From DATFXM01 sp035315885 (GTDB lineage Bacteria > Acidobacteriota > Blastocatellia > UBA7656), in contig DATFXM010000081.1 in NCBI GenBank assembly GCA_035315885.1, positions 1 through 35,563 of the forward strand: 35,563 nucleotides of DNA, read 5' to 3'. The notes under the pieces are model-generated. The model made no database searches. It saw nothing but the letters and a program-made list of their open reading frames with translations, and was not told where the DNA came from. Both the position numbers and the translations under genes were made by a program. Shown here piece after piece: positions 8,705 to 16,493 of the stretch. The number at the start of each line of letters is the position of its first letter. Position 1 is the stretch's first letter.

Positions 8705-8935
8705 AAGATTTTAAAAACTTCGGCTTAATTGGTTGAGCCGAGGCTCCCCATAAGCCAGCGGTGCTGCCAGTTCGGTGTTGCCGCCGGCGACGTCACATCT
8801 TGTGACCTCGATCTGATTCTTGCTGGACACCGCAGCCTCAAAATGATAACACAGCGGCCATTCGACAGGTTGATGCAGCGAAACGCCCGCCGATAGAATC
8901 TGAGGGTCTTGAACCTCGAGTAACGGAGGCAAGCG

Positions 8936-9667
8936 ATGATGAAGAAACTAGTGACAATTTGTTGGTTCGCCGCGCTGATCGTTGCGGCGTTGCCGGGCGT
9001 TGGCACGGGCGCGCAGGAGCCGCCGGATCGTTCGGTGCGGCCCACGATTCGAGTCACTGCCGACGCTACGATTCCAGTGAAACCTGACCAGGCGATCCTG
9101 CTTGTAGGAGTGGTCACGCAGGCCGCGACGGCCCAGGCGGCAGCTGCTAACAACGCAACCCAGCTCGACGTGGTGCTGACAGAGTTGAAAAAGCAATTTG
9201 GCGGAACTACAGATGTCAAGACGGCGAGCTACTCGTTGAGCCCGAATTACCGCTACCCGCGCGAGGGAGGTCAGCCGACGCTAGCCGGCTACACCGCTAC
9301 AAACATCGTCGAGGTCAAAACCGGGGACTTGAAGCAGCTCGGGAAGATAATCGACGTTGCGTCGCAGTCGGGAGCGAATAACATTCAATCGCTACGGTTC
9401 ACATTGAAAGACGAGCAGCCGGTGCGCACCAGGGCTCTTGCGGAAGCGTCGGTGAGGGCCCGAGCGAAGGCGGAGGTGCTTGCGTCTGCGCTGGGTCTAA
9501 AGGTTGTACGTATCCTTCGTGTAGAGGAGGGCGGCGGTTTCGAGCCGCGGCCCTACGTACAGGGTATGGCTGAGGCTCGATTAGCTGGAACGGCGACGAC
9601 GCCGGTAGAAACGGGAACGATTGAAATGCGCGCGACGGTAGTTCTGACGATCGAGGTGGCTCAGTGA
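8936..9667 (+). CDS. SIMPL-domain (DUF541) periplasmic protein
   Basis: This 243-residue protein has an N-terminal signal peptide (basic MMKK, hydrophobic core to about residue 25, GAQ cleavage region) and then a SIMPL/DUF541 domain. Supporting stretches are VTADATIPVKPDQA, the YSLSPNYRY segment, the GYTATNIVEVK strand and a C-terminal MRATVVLTIEV strand. Relatives such as YggE are periplasmic or membrane-linked and tied to oxidative stress tolerance; the biochemical role is unclear. GGAGG lies 7 bases before the ATG at 8936. The gene diverges from the histidine kinase, and its stop codon is immediately followed by GAGTGCT repeats. Confidence 0.9.
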   Translation: MMKKLVTICWFAALIVAALPGVGTGAQEPPDRSVRPTIRVTADATIPVKPDQAILLVGVVTQAATAQAAAANNATQLDVVLTELKKQFGGTTDVKTASYSLSPNYRYPREGGQPTLAGYTATNIVEVKTGDLKQLGKIIDVASQSGANNIQSLRFTLKDEQPVRTRALAEASVRARAKAEVLASALGLKVVRILRVEEGGGFEPRPYVQGMAEARLAGTATTPVETGTIEMRATVVLTIEVAQ

Positions 9668-9672
9668 GTACA

Positions 9673-9704
9673 GAGTGCTGAGTGCTGAGTGCTGAGTGCT
9701 GAGT
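9673..9704 (+). repeat. GAGTGCT heptamer tandem array, 4.6 perfect copies
   Basis: Four perfect GAGTGCT units and a partial GAGT begin six bases after the SIMPL gene stop. A degenerate inverted set lies at 9837-9870, before the next gene. The 7-bp period is exact here, and this is the cleanest copy in the window. Confidence 0.9.
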
Positions 9705-9836
9705 CCGGCTCGACATTGACGGAGCGCGAACCTGCAGTAGCAGCTTAAGGGACAGCGACACTGCCAAAGACCTGAAGTTGAATCTCAGAAGTCGTTCGGC
9801 CGACGCTTAAAGGAATGGCTGAGGATGTGAGCTCTG

Positions 9837-9870
9837 GACTCAGCATTCGGCACTCAAGACTCAGCACTTT
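9837..9870 (-). repeat. Degenerate AGCACTC heptamer repeats, inverted relative to 9673-9704
   Basis: The stretch reads as decayed ACTCAGCATTCGG, CACTCAA and ACTCAGCACT units. With 9673-9704 it brackets about 130 bp of otherwise featureless spacer, and the two could pair as a long imperfect stem. Confidence 0.65.
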
Positions 9871-9887
9871 CCCTTGGGAGGCATCCA

Positions 9888-10490
9888 ATGTTGCTCAGCC
9901 ACCAAAAGCTCGAGCCCCGCATTCACGAATCGGCTTATGTAGCTCCCTCCGCTGTGATCTGCGGAGACGTGGTCATTGGACCGCACTCTCGAATCGGCTT
10001 TGGCGTGACAGTCGTCGCGGAAGGCCAGCGAGTGACAATTGGCTCGCAGGTAATCGTCAGAGAGAATGCCGTCATCAGGGCCTCAAAGAACCATCCAATC
10101 AAAATTAGCGACTATGTACTGGTAGGGCCTCACGCAACTTTGATGGGTTGTGAGATCGGGAGCGAAGTCTTCCTTGCCACTGGAACGACGATCTTCCACG
10201 GCGCAGTTATCGGAGACAAATCCGAAGTCCGCATCAATGGTGTGGTGCACGTAAACAGCAAGTTGCCACCACGATCGATGGTTCCGATCGGCTGGGTGGC
10301 AGTCGGAGACCCGGCCAAAATATATCCGCCCGATCAACACGATAACATCTGGGAGGTACAGAAGAACTTGAACTTCCCTCAGACAGTTTATGGGCTCGAT
10401 CGCCTGCCGGACGGCGGAGTGGACATGAAAGAGCTAACACGCCGTTTAGCCGAGAGCCTCGGCGAGCATCGCTCCGACAAGCTGCTTTGA
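9888..10490 (+). CDS. Gamma-carbonic-anhydrase-family beta-helix protein, zinc ligands altered
   Basis: This 200-residue protein is built from hexapeptide repeats of the left-handed beta-helix fold (APSAVICGDVVIGPHSRIG and later turns), followed by a C-terminal helix region. It falls in the gamma-carbonic anhydrase/acyltransferase-like superfamily. In true gamma-CAs a trio of His binds zinc; the second and third lie in VGHxxxLHGC. Here the segment reads VGPHATLMGC, so the second is Pro (with a His next to it) and the third is Met. One His remains in NHPI. Carbonic anhydrase activity is therefore doubtful; an acyltransferase or structural role is possible. GGGAGG precedes the ATG at 9888. Confidence 0.8.
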   Translation: MLLSHQKLEPRIHESAYVAPSAVICGDVVIGPHSRIGFGVTVVAEGQRVTIGSQVIVRENAVIRASKNHPIKISDYVLVGPHATLMGCEIGSEVFLATGTTIFHGAVIGDKSEVRINGVVHVNSKLPPRSMVPIGWVAVGDPAKIYPPDQHDNIWEVQKNLNFPQTVYGLDRLPDGGVDMKELTRRLAESLGEHRSDKLL

Positions 10491-10927
10491 AGGTCAGCTT
10501 CCACTGCTATTCCGCTGGCGGCATGCTCAATGAAAATGAGCGATGTGCTGGGAGGCGCGAATGCGTAACTCCGTCAGGCCTCCGAGGGCAGCGTTATTGT
10601 TGCTCAACACTCTTATTCTGGTGATCCACATTTGCCGCAGATCGAAGGCGATCTCCATCGAAGAATTCTGTAATCGCGCACGGACGTCCGGAGCTCGTGC
10701 GGCAAGATGCTGGTCTTGGCGCGAAGCATTGCGCAATCAATGGACGCTGGCGATGAAACGACCCCACAGAATGTGCGTACTTGTTTGGTTTGGGCCAGAA
10801 GTTTTTGGCGGCAAAGCCGCTCTTGCCATCTCTTGCCATAAGGATTGCGCCCTCGCTGAATGGTCCGATGAAAGGCTGCTTGCTCGCGTCGGATTATCTA
10901 TGGTAGAAGTGCGTAGCAACGCATCGA
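10491..10927. other. Long spacer before tRNA-Gly, no supported gene
   Basis: This 437-bp region contains open frames on both strands, but none has recognisable protein character or an RBS, and one runs through the tRNA. The stretch holds a small hairpin, GCGGC-AAA-GCCGC, and a short direct repeat TCTTGCCA next to it (about 10808-10839). The tRNA promoter should lie near 10880-10920 but I cannot assign it. Confidence 0.5.
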
Positions 10928-11003
10928 GCGGGTGTAGCTCAGTTGGTAGAGCGTTGGTTTCCCAAACCAAAGGTCGCGGGATCGTGCCCCGTCACCCGCT
11001 CCA
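10928..11003 (+). tRNA. tRNA-Gly (anticodon CCC)
   Basis: A full cloverleaf is visible. The acceptor stem GCGGGTG (10928-10934) pairs perfectly with CACCCGC (10993-10999), followed by discriminator T and an encoded CCA (11001-11003). The D arm is GCTC-AGTTGGTA-GAGC. The anticodon stem TTGGT/ACCAA encloses TTCCCAA, giving anticodon CCC. The T stem is GCGGG/CCCGT. The T loop reads ATCGTGC rather than the near-universal TTCGANN, so the T54-A58 pair appears swapped to A54-T58. Everything else is normal, so I call it a tRNA with an unusual T loop. Confidence 0.93.
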
Positions 11004-11194
11004 ATCTTTTCCGAATTGTCTTGATTGTGCACAGAGGCCTTATGAGATACGCCATCTCTTTAACTCATCACTCGAAGTGAATGTAAATCTTTAACAGTCG
11101 GCAACTCGACAATTGAAGATAAACTTTAGGGCCAGGGACCTCCATTTAAGATCAGCTTAAGCCCGCGCGGGGAGTTCTCTATTCACAATAAGCA

Positions 11195-12571
11195 TCAATG
11201 CAGCGAAGGTACTGCATACCGCACCACAAACAACACCGCAAAGACGTACACAAGCCAATGCACTTCCCGCGCTCGACCGCTCACCACCTTCAATAACGAA
11301 TATGAAATAAAACCGAATGCCATCCCGTCAGTGATGCTGAACGTCAAAGGCATCAACACCAGCGTCAAGAAAGCCGGCAGAGCTTCGGTGAAATCCTTCC
11401 AGTCGATCTCGCTCAGCGAACGAATCATAAGACTTCCTACCACGATCAACGCAGGTGACGTCACCGGATAAAGAACAAAACTGTGACTCACCTGGCTCGC
11501 CCCAAACTGAACGGCTTCTTGCGACGGGAAGCCGCCGCTGATCGCGCCGACAAGCGGCGAAAACAGAAGCGCAACTAAGAACAATCCCGCGGTCACAAAT
11601 GCCGCGATTCCGGTGCGACCGCCAGCGGCAACGCCTGACGCGCTCTCGATGTAGCTCACCATCGTCGTGTTTCCCAAAAGCGCCGAGCCAACCGTGCCCA
11701 CTGCGTCCGCGAGCAGCGCTCTGCCAATTCGTGGGAGCTTGCCCTCCTTGATGAAACCCGCCTGCTTAGCAATGCCGATCAAGGACCCAACCGTGTCGAA
11801 CAAATCGAGGAAAAAGAAGATGAAGATGATCGCGAATAATCCCTGGCTCAACGCGCCGACGATATCCAGTTTGAACGCCGTGTGCGTCACTGATGGAGGC
11901 AGGCTGACGATGCCCGAAGGTGCCTTCACAACGCCAAGCGGCACACCTGCTACGGCGGCGGCTACTATGCCAAGGAGTATCGCTGCTTTGACGCCTCGAG
12001 CCATCAGCACAATAGTCGCGACCAACCCGATAAGCGCAACTATCGCCGGCTTGCTGTCCAGGTGGCCCAGAGAAACAAACGTCGCGGGATCGAGTCGCAC
12101 CAGGCCTGCCCATTCCAGCCCGATAAGCGTTATCAGCAGTCCGATGCCTGCCGCTATCGAGCACTTCAAAGATTCGGGTACTGCCGCCACAAGTTTCTCG
12201 CGTAAGCCGAAGCTTGAAGTCAGCAGAAACAGAATCCCCGAAATGAATATCGCCCCGAGTGCAACTTGCCACGGAATCTTCATGCTGAGGACGACAACGT
12301 AAGCGAAGAAGAAGTTGTGTCCCATCGCCGGCGCTACAGCCACCGGGTAGTTGGCGAGGAGCCCCATCAGCACCGTAGCAAAGGCGGTCGCGATGCATGT
12401 AGAAGTGAACACCGCGCCCTGGTCCATGCCGGCTGCGCTCAGCACTACCGGCTGGACGAATATGATGTAGGCCATCGTGGCGAACGTAGTCACGCCCGCC
12501 AGTATCTCGGTGCGCAGGGTGGTAGCGTCGGCTTCGGCTTCCGGGTTCAAGCCTTTGTTTAGCATGGCCAC
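11195..12571 (-). CDS. NCS2-family purine (adenine/guanine/hypoxanthine) permease, AzgA-like
   Basis: This 458-residue inner-membrane transporter has about 12-14 hydrophobic segments. Family marks are the N-terminal LRTEILAGVTTFATMAYIIFV block, APAMGHNFFFAY (the conserved Gly-x-Asn motif), the FFFLDLFDTVGSLIGIA segment with its Asp residues, and NTTMVSYIESASGVAAGGRTG. Relatives import purine bases with protons. The start is GTG at 12571 or ATG at 12565; neither has a clear RBS. The gene may be the last of a minus-strand run, but the 69-bp gap from the preceding gene makes an independent promoter possible. A purine link to the molybdenum hydroxylase at the far end is conceivable but they are 20 kb apart. 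Confidence 0.92.
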   Translation of the reverse strand: MAMLNKGLNPEAEADATTLRTEILAGVTTFATMAYIIFVQPVVLSAAGMDQGAVFTSTCIATAFATVLMGLLANYPVAVAPAMGHNFFFAYVVVLSMKIPWQVALGAIFISGILFLLTSSFGLREKLVAAVPESLKCSIAAGIGLLITLIGLEWAGLVRLDPATFVSLGHLDSKPAIVALIGLVATIVLMARGVKAAILLGIVAAAVAGVPLGVVKAPSGIVSLPPSVTHTAFKLDIVGALSQGLFAIIFIFFFLDLFDTVGSLIGIAKQAGFIKEGKLPRIGRALLADAVGTVGSALLGNTTMVSYIESASGVAAGGRTGIAAFVTAGLFLVALLFSPLVGAISGGFPSQEAVQFGASQVSHSFVLYPVTSPALIVVGSLMIRSLSEIDWKDFTEALPAFLTLVLMPLTFSITDGMAFGFISYSLLKVVSGRAREVHWLVYVFAVLFVVRYAVPSLH

Positions 12572-12640
12572 GACGGCTAAAGAATCACATTAGCCGAATA
12601 CTGCTAATTGGATGAAAATAAGGTGATGTAACTGCGGCTG

Positions 12641-12943
12641 CTAGTTCTTTGGATCGCCATCTCGGCGCTTGCTGATCTTTTGAGGCAGCTTCGAATAGCG
12701 CTCCAGAACTTCCTGCTTGTGATGAGGGCTTGCGTTGTCGAGTATGACGTGCCGGACCATCACAAGCAGCTTCTCGCGCTTGCCGCCAAACCGCCCGGTG
12801 AGCGGCTTCTGACCGGTCACATCAACCAACCCTTCGCGCACCCACTGCCAGAACTGCTTTTGCGTGGTCCAGAATTCGTTGTCGTTCGCACAGACAATGC
12901 GGGCAGTCTTCTTCGGCTTGCGTTTTGGTGAGTCGCCCTCCAT
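12641..12943 (-). CDS. Small basic protein of unknown function
   Basis: I do not recognise this 100-residue protein, but it reads as a genuine coding sequence: hydrophilic, strongly basic, with a folded-looking core around FWTTQKQFWQWVREGLVDV and GRFGGKREKLLVMVRHVIL. There is no signal peptide, membrane segment or Cys pair. It starts 19 bp after the DUF2905 gene on the same strand, so it is probably translated from the sucD-DUF2905 transcript. The aromatic-rich WTTQKQFWQW segment suggests a small wHTH-like or protein-binding fold, which is a guess. Confidence 0.6.
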   Translation of the reverse strand: MEGDSPKRKPKKTARIVCANDNEFWTTQKQFWQWVREGLVDVTGQKPLTGRFGGKREKLLVMVRHVILDNASPHHKQEVLERYSKLPQKISKRRDGDPKN

Positions 12944-12962
12944 CCAGTATGAAGACCTCAGA

Positions 12963-13223
12963 TTATCGTCGACGAAACAACCACATTATGAGAGTCAGAA
13001 TGATGCTTAACAGGATGCTCGTAGCGAGCGGAAAATAGAACCGCCAATTCCCTCGTTCGATCAGGAAATCTCCAGGCAATCTTCCTATCTTCAGCCACGG
13101 CGCGCGCTCTACGACAATCAGAATCACTCCGATCAATACAATCAGAGCTCCGACGATTACTAGCTGCTTGCCGATAGCTCCCAATCTCGAGGTTTCTCGC
13201 CGCTCCGGCGACAGGTTCTTCAA
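12963..13223 (-). CDS. DUF2905 small membrane protein
   Basis: This 86-residue protein has two predicted transmembrane helices (about 18-38 and 66-83) joined by the family's conserved loop IGRLPGDFLIERGNWRFYFP, which identifies DUF2905. The biochemical role is unknown; family members are small inner-membrane proteins. It starts 11 bp after the sucD stop, so the two are almost certainly cotranscribed. The C-terminus is a basic FRRR cap. Confidence 0.88.
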   Translation of the reverse strand: MKNLSPERRETSRLGAIGKQLVIVGALIVLIGVILIVVERAPWLKIGRLPGDFLIERGNWRFYFPLATSILLSIILTLIMWLFRRR

Positions 13224-13234
13224 AAAGACCGCGC

Positions 13235-14107
13235 TCAGCGCTTCAGCACTTCTGCCAACCTGGCGCCGAGATCGGCCGGGCTCTTCACCACGTGGATTCC
13301 CGCGGCTTCCATCGCCGACATCTTTTCCGCAGCAGTTCCCTTCCCTCCGGCGATGATCGCGCCAGCGTGACCCATCCTGCGGCCCGGAGGAGCGGTCTGT
13401 CCAGCGATGAACCCCACCACCGGTTTTGTCATCTTCTGTTTTACAAAGTCGGCGGCCTGTTCCTCGGCGGTTCCACCGATCTCGCCGATCATCACCACCG
13501 CGTCGGTCTCAGGATCTTTCTCAAACAGATCGAGTGCGTCGACGAAGTTTGTTCCGATGACCGGGTCCCCACCGATTCCTATCGCAGTGCTCTGACCGAG
13601 TCCCAGGTTCGTCAACTGGTGCACCGCCTCGTAGGTCAGAGTGCCGCTGCGTGAGACAACGCCCACGCGCCCCTCCTTGTGAATGTGGCCGGGCATAATT
13701 CCAATCTTGCACTTTCCAGGAGAAATCACGCCCGGACAATTTGGACCTACGAGTCGAGTCGAACGATCGCGGAGATAGTCGAAGGCGCGGACCATGTCGA
13801 GGGCCGGAATTCCTTCGGTGATGCACACTGCCAGCGCCAGTCCGGCGTCCGCCGATTCCATTATCGCGTCGGCAGCAAAAGGAGGCGGCACATATATGAC
13901 GCTCGCGTTTGCGCCTGTTTCGCGCACCGCGTCAGCTACGGTATCAAACACCGGTATGCCTTCGTGAAGAGTGCCGCCCTTTCCCGGAGTCACCCCCGCG
14001 ACAATCTTCGTTCCATAAGCCACCATTTGCGCGGCGTGAAACGAACCTTCTTTTCCGGTGATGCCCTGCACCACGACACGAGTTGATCTGTCGACAAGTA
14101 TTGCCAA
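13235..14107 (-). CDS. sucD: Succinate-CoA ligase subunit alpha
   Basis: This 290-residue enzyme subunit catalyses interconversion of succinyl-CoA and succinate with nucleotide triphosphate formation in the TCA cycle, as a complex with SucC (beta). The N-terminal CoA-binding fold is clear (VVVQGITGKEGSFH, YGTKIVAGVTPGKGG). GPNCPGVISPG is the diagnostic mid-protein block, and the phosphohistidine is H247 in RRMGHAGAI. Length is normal for the family. The beta subunit gene, often directly upstream, is absent: upstream lies a non-coding stretch and then the SYLF gene. Downstream follow DUF2905 and a small basic protein in the same transcription unit. Confidence 0.97.
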   Translation of the reverse strand: MAILVDRSTRVVVQGITGKEGSFHAAQMVAYGTKIVAGVTPGKGGTLHEGIPVFDTVADAVRETGANASVIYVPPPFAADAIMESADAGLALAVCITEGIPALDMVRAFDYLRDRSTRLVGPNCPGVISPGKCKIGIMPGHIHKEGRVGVVSRSGTLTYEAVHQLTNLGLGQSTAIGIGGDPVIGTNFVDALDLFEKDPETDAVVMIGEIGGTAEEQAADFVKQKMTKPVVGFIAGQTAPPGRRMGHAGAIIAGGKGTAAEKMSAMEAAGIHVVKSPADLGARLAEVLKR

Positions 14108-14225
14108 GCTTCTCTCCGGTTACTCGGTTTAAGTGCGAAAAAAGAAGCAGCAATATAGCACACTCGGATTGCGGTGAATAGCGAAGCGGTTGATGTCGCT
14201 TCTGAACTGTTGATCGTCGAAAAAA

Positions 14226-14358
14226 AAACCGTGAATCGTGAAAGGATCGTGACGATCGTCGTGACAGGTGGCGCTAAGCATCAGGGGGCACTTAACGCCA
14301 CCAACTCCATCTGAAGGAACTCACGCGGCCGGCACGACCCATACACGACTCACGGTTT
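14226..14358 (-). terminator. Nested inverted-repeat element with T-run; terminator-like or small RNA
   Basis: An outer arm of 15 bp (14226-14240) is matched at 14 of 15 positions by 14344-14358 (CACGACTCACGGTTT). Inside, GGTGGCGCTAAG (14267-14278) pairs with CTTAACGCCACC (14291-14302) with one mismatch. Read on the minus strand, the 3' arm runs into eight T residues (14221-14228), as in an intrinsic terminator for the SYLF gene ending at 14378. The size (133 bp) and double stem are unusual, so a small RNA or a miniature repeat element is also possible. Confidence 0.5.
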
Positions 14359-14377
14359 GGGGAAGTCGTGGCCTCGG

Positions 14378-15115
14378 TTATCGCCGCCCTTTCTCCCCAA
14401 CGGCGGTTGAGTAGCGGCCGAGTTCTTTCGGAAACGCCTGCACCTCGGCTGGCGCAGTTCGTCTGTTGTCGAGCAGGATGTCCTTGGCGTTACCTTCTCC
14501 GCCGTAGACCGCACGCATATCGCTGCCGTCGGTCGATATGACAACTCCCTTCAGTTCGACACCTGCAAACAGGCCTCTGCTTCTAGAGTAAGAAAGTATC
14601 TCGGCTTTCAGTTTCCAATCGGTTGAAGCGCCCGCTTCACGGCCGACTGGTCCGGCGGCTACTGAAGCCTCGCCACCGAGGCTGAACTTATTCGAGAGCA
14701 AATGATTGACTCCGGTCCTGTTCATGATTAGGAACACATAATCGGTTGATTGACCGCCGATCTGCGCGCCGACGCTGCCGCCGGAGAGATCTAGAAAGAC
14801 TGGGGCGCTCCAGCCGTTGGCGGTTCGGCAACTAACAACGCCGTTGCCTTTCTGGGCGCCGACTATGAATCCTCCCTTGATGGTTGATGGAAAGACCGCG
14901 ACGCATTCCGCTGAGTCAAGGACCTTCTTTGGAATCGCCTTATCGGGAGTGCCCATGATGTCCCGGAAAGCTTCGGCGGCTTTATCCGACTCTTTGGCTG
15001 GTCCTTTGAGGTCACCCTTGCTGCCTTTGTCATCGGCCCGCGCAAGAGCCGGCCCAGCGCCTGCTGTGAGCAGCACAAGAAATGCTGCCAAAAGAATGAA
15101 TGCCCTGTTCTTCAT
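14378..15115 (-). CDS. SYLF (YSC84-like) lipid-binding protein, exported
   Basis: I place the start at ATG 15115, preceded by GGGAGGGTG, giving 245 residues; the frame is open further upstream but that extension lacks coding character. A signal peptide (MKNRAFILLAAFLVLLTAG, cleavage near ALA at about 26) is followed by a hydrophilic linker and a SYLF domain. Domain marks are IPKKVLDSAECVAVFPS, GGFIVGAQKGNGVVSCR, WSAPVFLDLSGGSVGAQIGG and SRGLFAGVELKG. SYLF domains bind phosphoinositides in eukaryotes; bacterial members are exported or envelope proteins of unclear role. A palindrome sits about 75-100 bp upstream of the start. Confidence 0.93.
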   Translation of the reverse strand: MKNRAFILLAAFLVLLTAGAGPALARADDKGSKGDLKGPAKESDKAAEAFRDIMGTPDKAIPKKVLDSAECVAVFPSTIKGGFIVGAQKGNGVVSCRTANGWSAPVFLDLSGGSVGAQIGGQSTDYVFLIMNRTGVNHLLSNKFSLGGEASVAAGPVGREAGASTDWKLKAEILSYSRSRGLFAGVELKGVVISTDGSDMRAVYGGEGNAKDILLDNRRTAPAEVQAFPKELGRYSTAVGEKGRR

Positions 15116-15190
15116 AACTACACCCTCCCTGTCTGCTTGTCGTCCACACTCTGATACCTGTCTGCCTCGCAAGTAGTCACCGCAAGGTGG

Positions 15191-15214
15191 AATTGTTATA
15201 AGGGCGCAACAATT
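15191..15214. promoter_or_regulatory. Inverted repeat overlapping a possible -10 element upstream of the SYLF gene
   Basis: AATTGTT (15191-15197) and AACAATT (15208-15214) form a perfect 7-bp inverted repeat with a 10-bp spacer. On the minus strand the second arm overlaps TTATAAC, which could serve as a -10 box for the SYLF gene. The geometry fits a dimeric repressor site, but no regulator gene is adjacent. Confidence 0.35.
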
Positions 15215-15230
15215 GTGCCGAAGAGGATGT

Positions 15231-15246
15231 TCAGTGCTGAGTGGAG
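15231..15246 (+). repeat. Degenerate GTGCTGAGT repeat
   Basis: A single GTGCTGAGTGGAG stretch in the SDR-SYLF spacer matches the dispersed heptamer family. Confidence 0.45.
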
Positions 15247-15395
15247 GGTGTTGGACTCGTGATCGGTGATGTGTGATGACTGCGGCTGTCGGCGTGCGCA
15301 CCGCCTCTGCAAGCGCGCGCGCCGCCAATGTCCCGGGCTCAAGAGCTAGCTGCGCGCCGGATGGGCTCCGCTGGAAGGGCTCGGAGTCCGCCTCA

Positions 15396-15410
15396 AACTC
15401 AGCACTCGGC
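15396..15410 (-). repeat. Heptamer repeat copy at the SDR gene end
   Basis: AACTCAGCACTCGGC lies directly after the SDR stop codon, again placing this repeat family at a 3' gene boundary. Confidence 0.5.
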
Positions 15411-15411
15411 G

Positions 15412-16248
15412 CTACACGTAGGATCCGCCCGTAACAAGGATCACGGCGCCGGAGACATAGTCCGAGAGAGGAGATGCCAGAAACAACACGGGACCCGCGG
15501 CTTCGTCCGGAGTACCAGACCTGCCCAATGGTATGAACTGCGGCGCCATCTGTCGCATCTGGTCCGGAATTCCCAGCTCCACCTGCTTACCGTGGCGCTC
15601 GATAGTCACGTGCTGCTTCTCCTTTGATTGAGTCAGCCGCGTCTCAATGAACCCGTAAGCGACCGCGTTCACGTTGATGTTGAAGCGGCCCCATTCCTTT
15701 GCCATCGTCTTTGTGACGCCTACAATCCCCATCTTTCCGGCGGAGTAGTTCACCTGACCCGGATTGCCGGCAACTCCGGACGTTGAAGAGACGTTGATGA
15801 TCTTGCGATGAACACGCTTGCCGTCCGCCATCTCCTGCTTTGCAACCTCGCGCATGTAGGGAGTCGCAGCTCTTATGATCCGGAACGGAGCTGTGAGATG
15901 GACATCGATAATCGCGTACCACTGTTCATCTGTCATGTTCTGGATCACCGCGTCCCACGTGTAGCCGGCGTTGTTTACAAGGACGTCGATCCCTCCAAAT
16001 GAGCCGGCGCAAGTCTTAACCAACCGATCAGGAAATTCGGGATCGGTGACGCTGCCGGCACAAGTCACCGCTTTCCCTCCTGCCTCGACAATCTCGGCGG
16101 CGGTAGCCCGCGCAACGTCTTCATCGATGTCGTTGACTACCACTGACGCTCCGTGATCGGCGAACAGCATCGCTATCGATTTGCCGATACCTCGACCTGA
16201 ACCCGTCACAATCGCCGCTTTGCCGACAAGCAGTCTATGATCGCTCAT
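15412..16248 (-). CDS. SDR-family oxidoreductase (FabG-like)
   Basis: This 278-residue short-chain dehydrogenase starts at ATG 16248, with AAAGGA upstream. The Rossmann motif TGSGRGIG (15-22) and D41 fit NAD(P) binding, NNAG (92-95) is present, and the active site shows S154/S155, Y168 and K172 in NYSAGK. The usual Asn of the catalytic tetrad (VNLTG) is His117 here (VHLTA), which also occurs in some functional SDRs. About 20 extra residues between 185 and 235, relative to a minimal FabG, probably form the substrate lid. The substrate is unknown; FabG-like proteins typically reduce 3-oxoacyl or hydroxy compounds. It diverges from the class II aldolase-like gene. Confidence 0.92.
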   Translation of the reverse strand: MSDHRLLVGKAAIVTGSGRGIGKSIAMLFADHGASVVVNDIDEDVARATAAEIVEAGGKAVTCAGSVTDPEFPDRLVKTCAGSFGGIDVLVNNAGYTWDAVIQNMTDEQWYAIIDVHLTAPFRIIRAATPYMREVAKQEMADGKRVHRKIINVSSTSGVAGNPGQVNYSAGKMGIVGVTKTMAKEWGRFNINVNAVAYGFIETRLTQSKEKQHVTIERHGKQVELGIPDQMRQMAPQFIPLGRSGTPDEAAGPVLFLASPLSDYVSGAVILVTGGSYV

Positions 16249-16493
16249 GAATATTGATCCTTTCGAAGTTTGTAGGTTGCGCCGGTTGGAGGCGCAGCGC
16301 GAGATGATACACCCCCGGGGTTTGGTCCGTCCACGAAGGGCCATCGCGCACTTCTGCTTGTTTGCATGCGACTGTTGCGCGGCCGCTCGTGCCGTGAGAT
16401 TCTGTCACTTGCTCGATGTCAATTCGGACTCAATCCCGGCGTGATAATCGGGCCGGCCGAAAAATCCTGAACGCCATAAGCGAGGTTTTGGAT

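Noticed and set aside
10543..11094. 183-codon plus-strand open frame after the beta-helix protein
   Set aside because: It runs straight through the tRNA-Gly gene and has no recognisable protein features.
14378..15328. Longer 316-codon start for the SYLF protein
   Set aside because: The extra 71 codons lack coding character, while ATG 15115 has a strong RBS and begins a signal peptide.
16416..16493. Upstream start for the class II aldolase/adducin protein
   Set aside because: No RBS at 16416; ATG 16494 has GCGAGG upstream and better fits the family's N-terminus.
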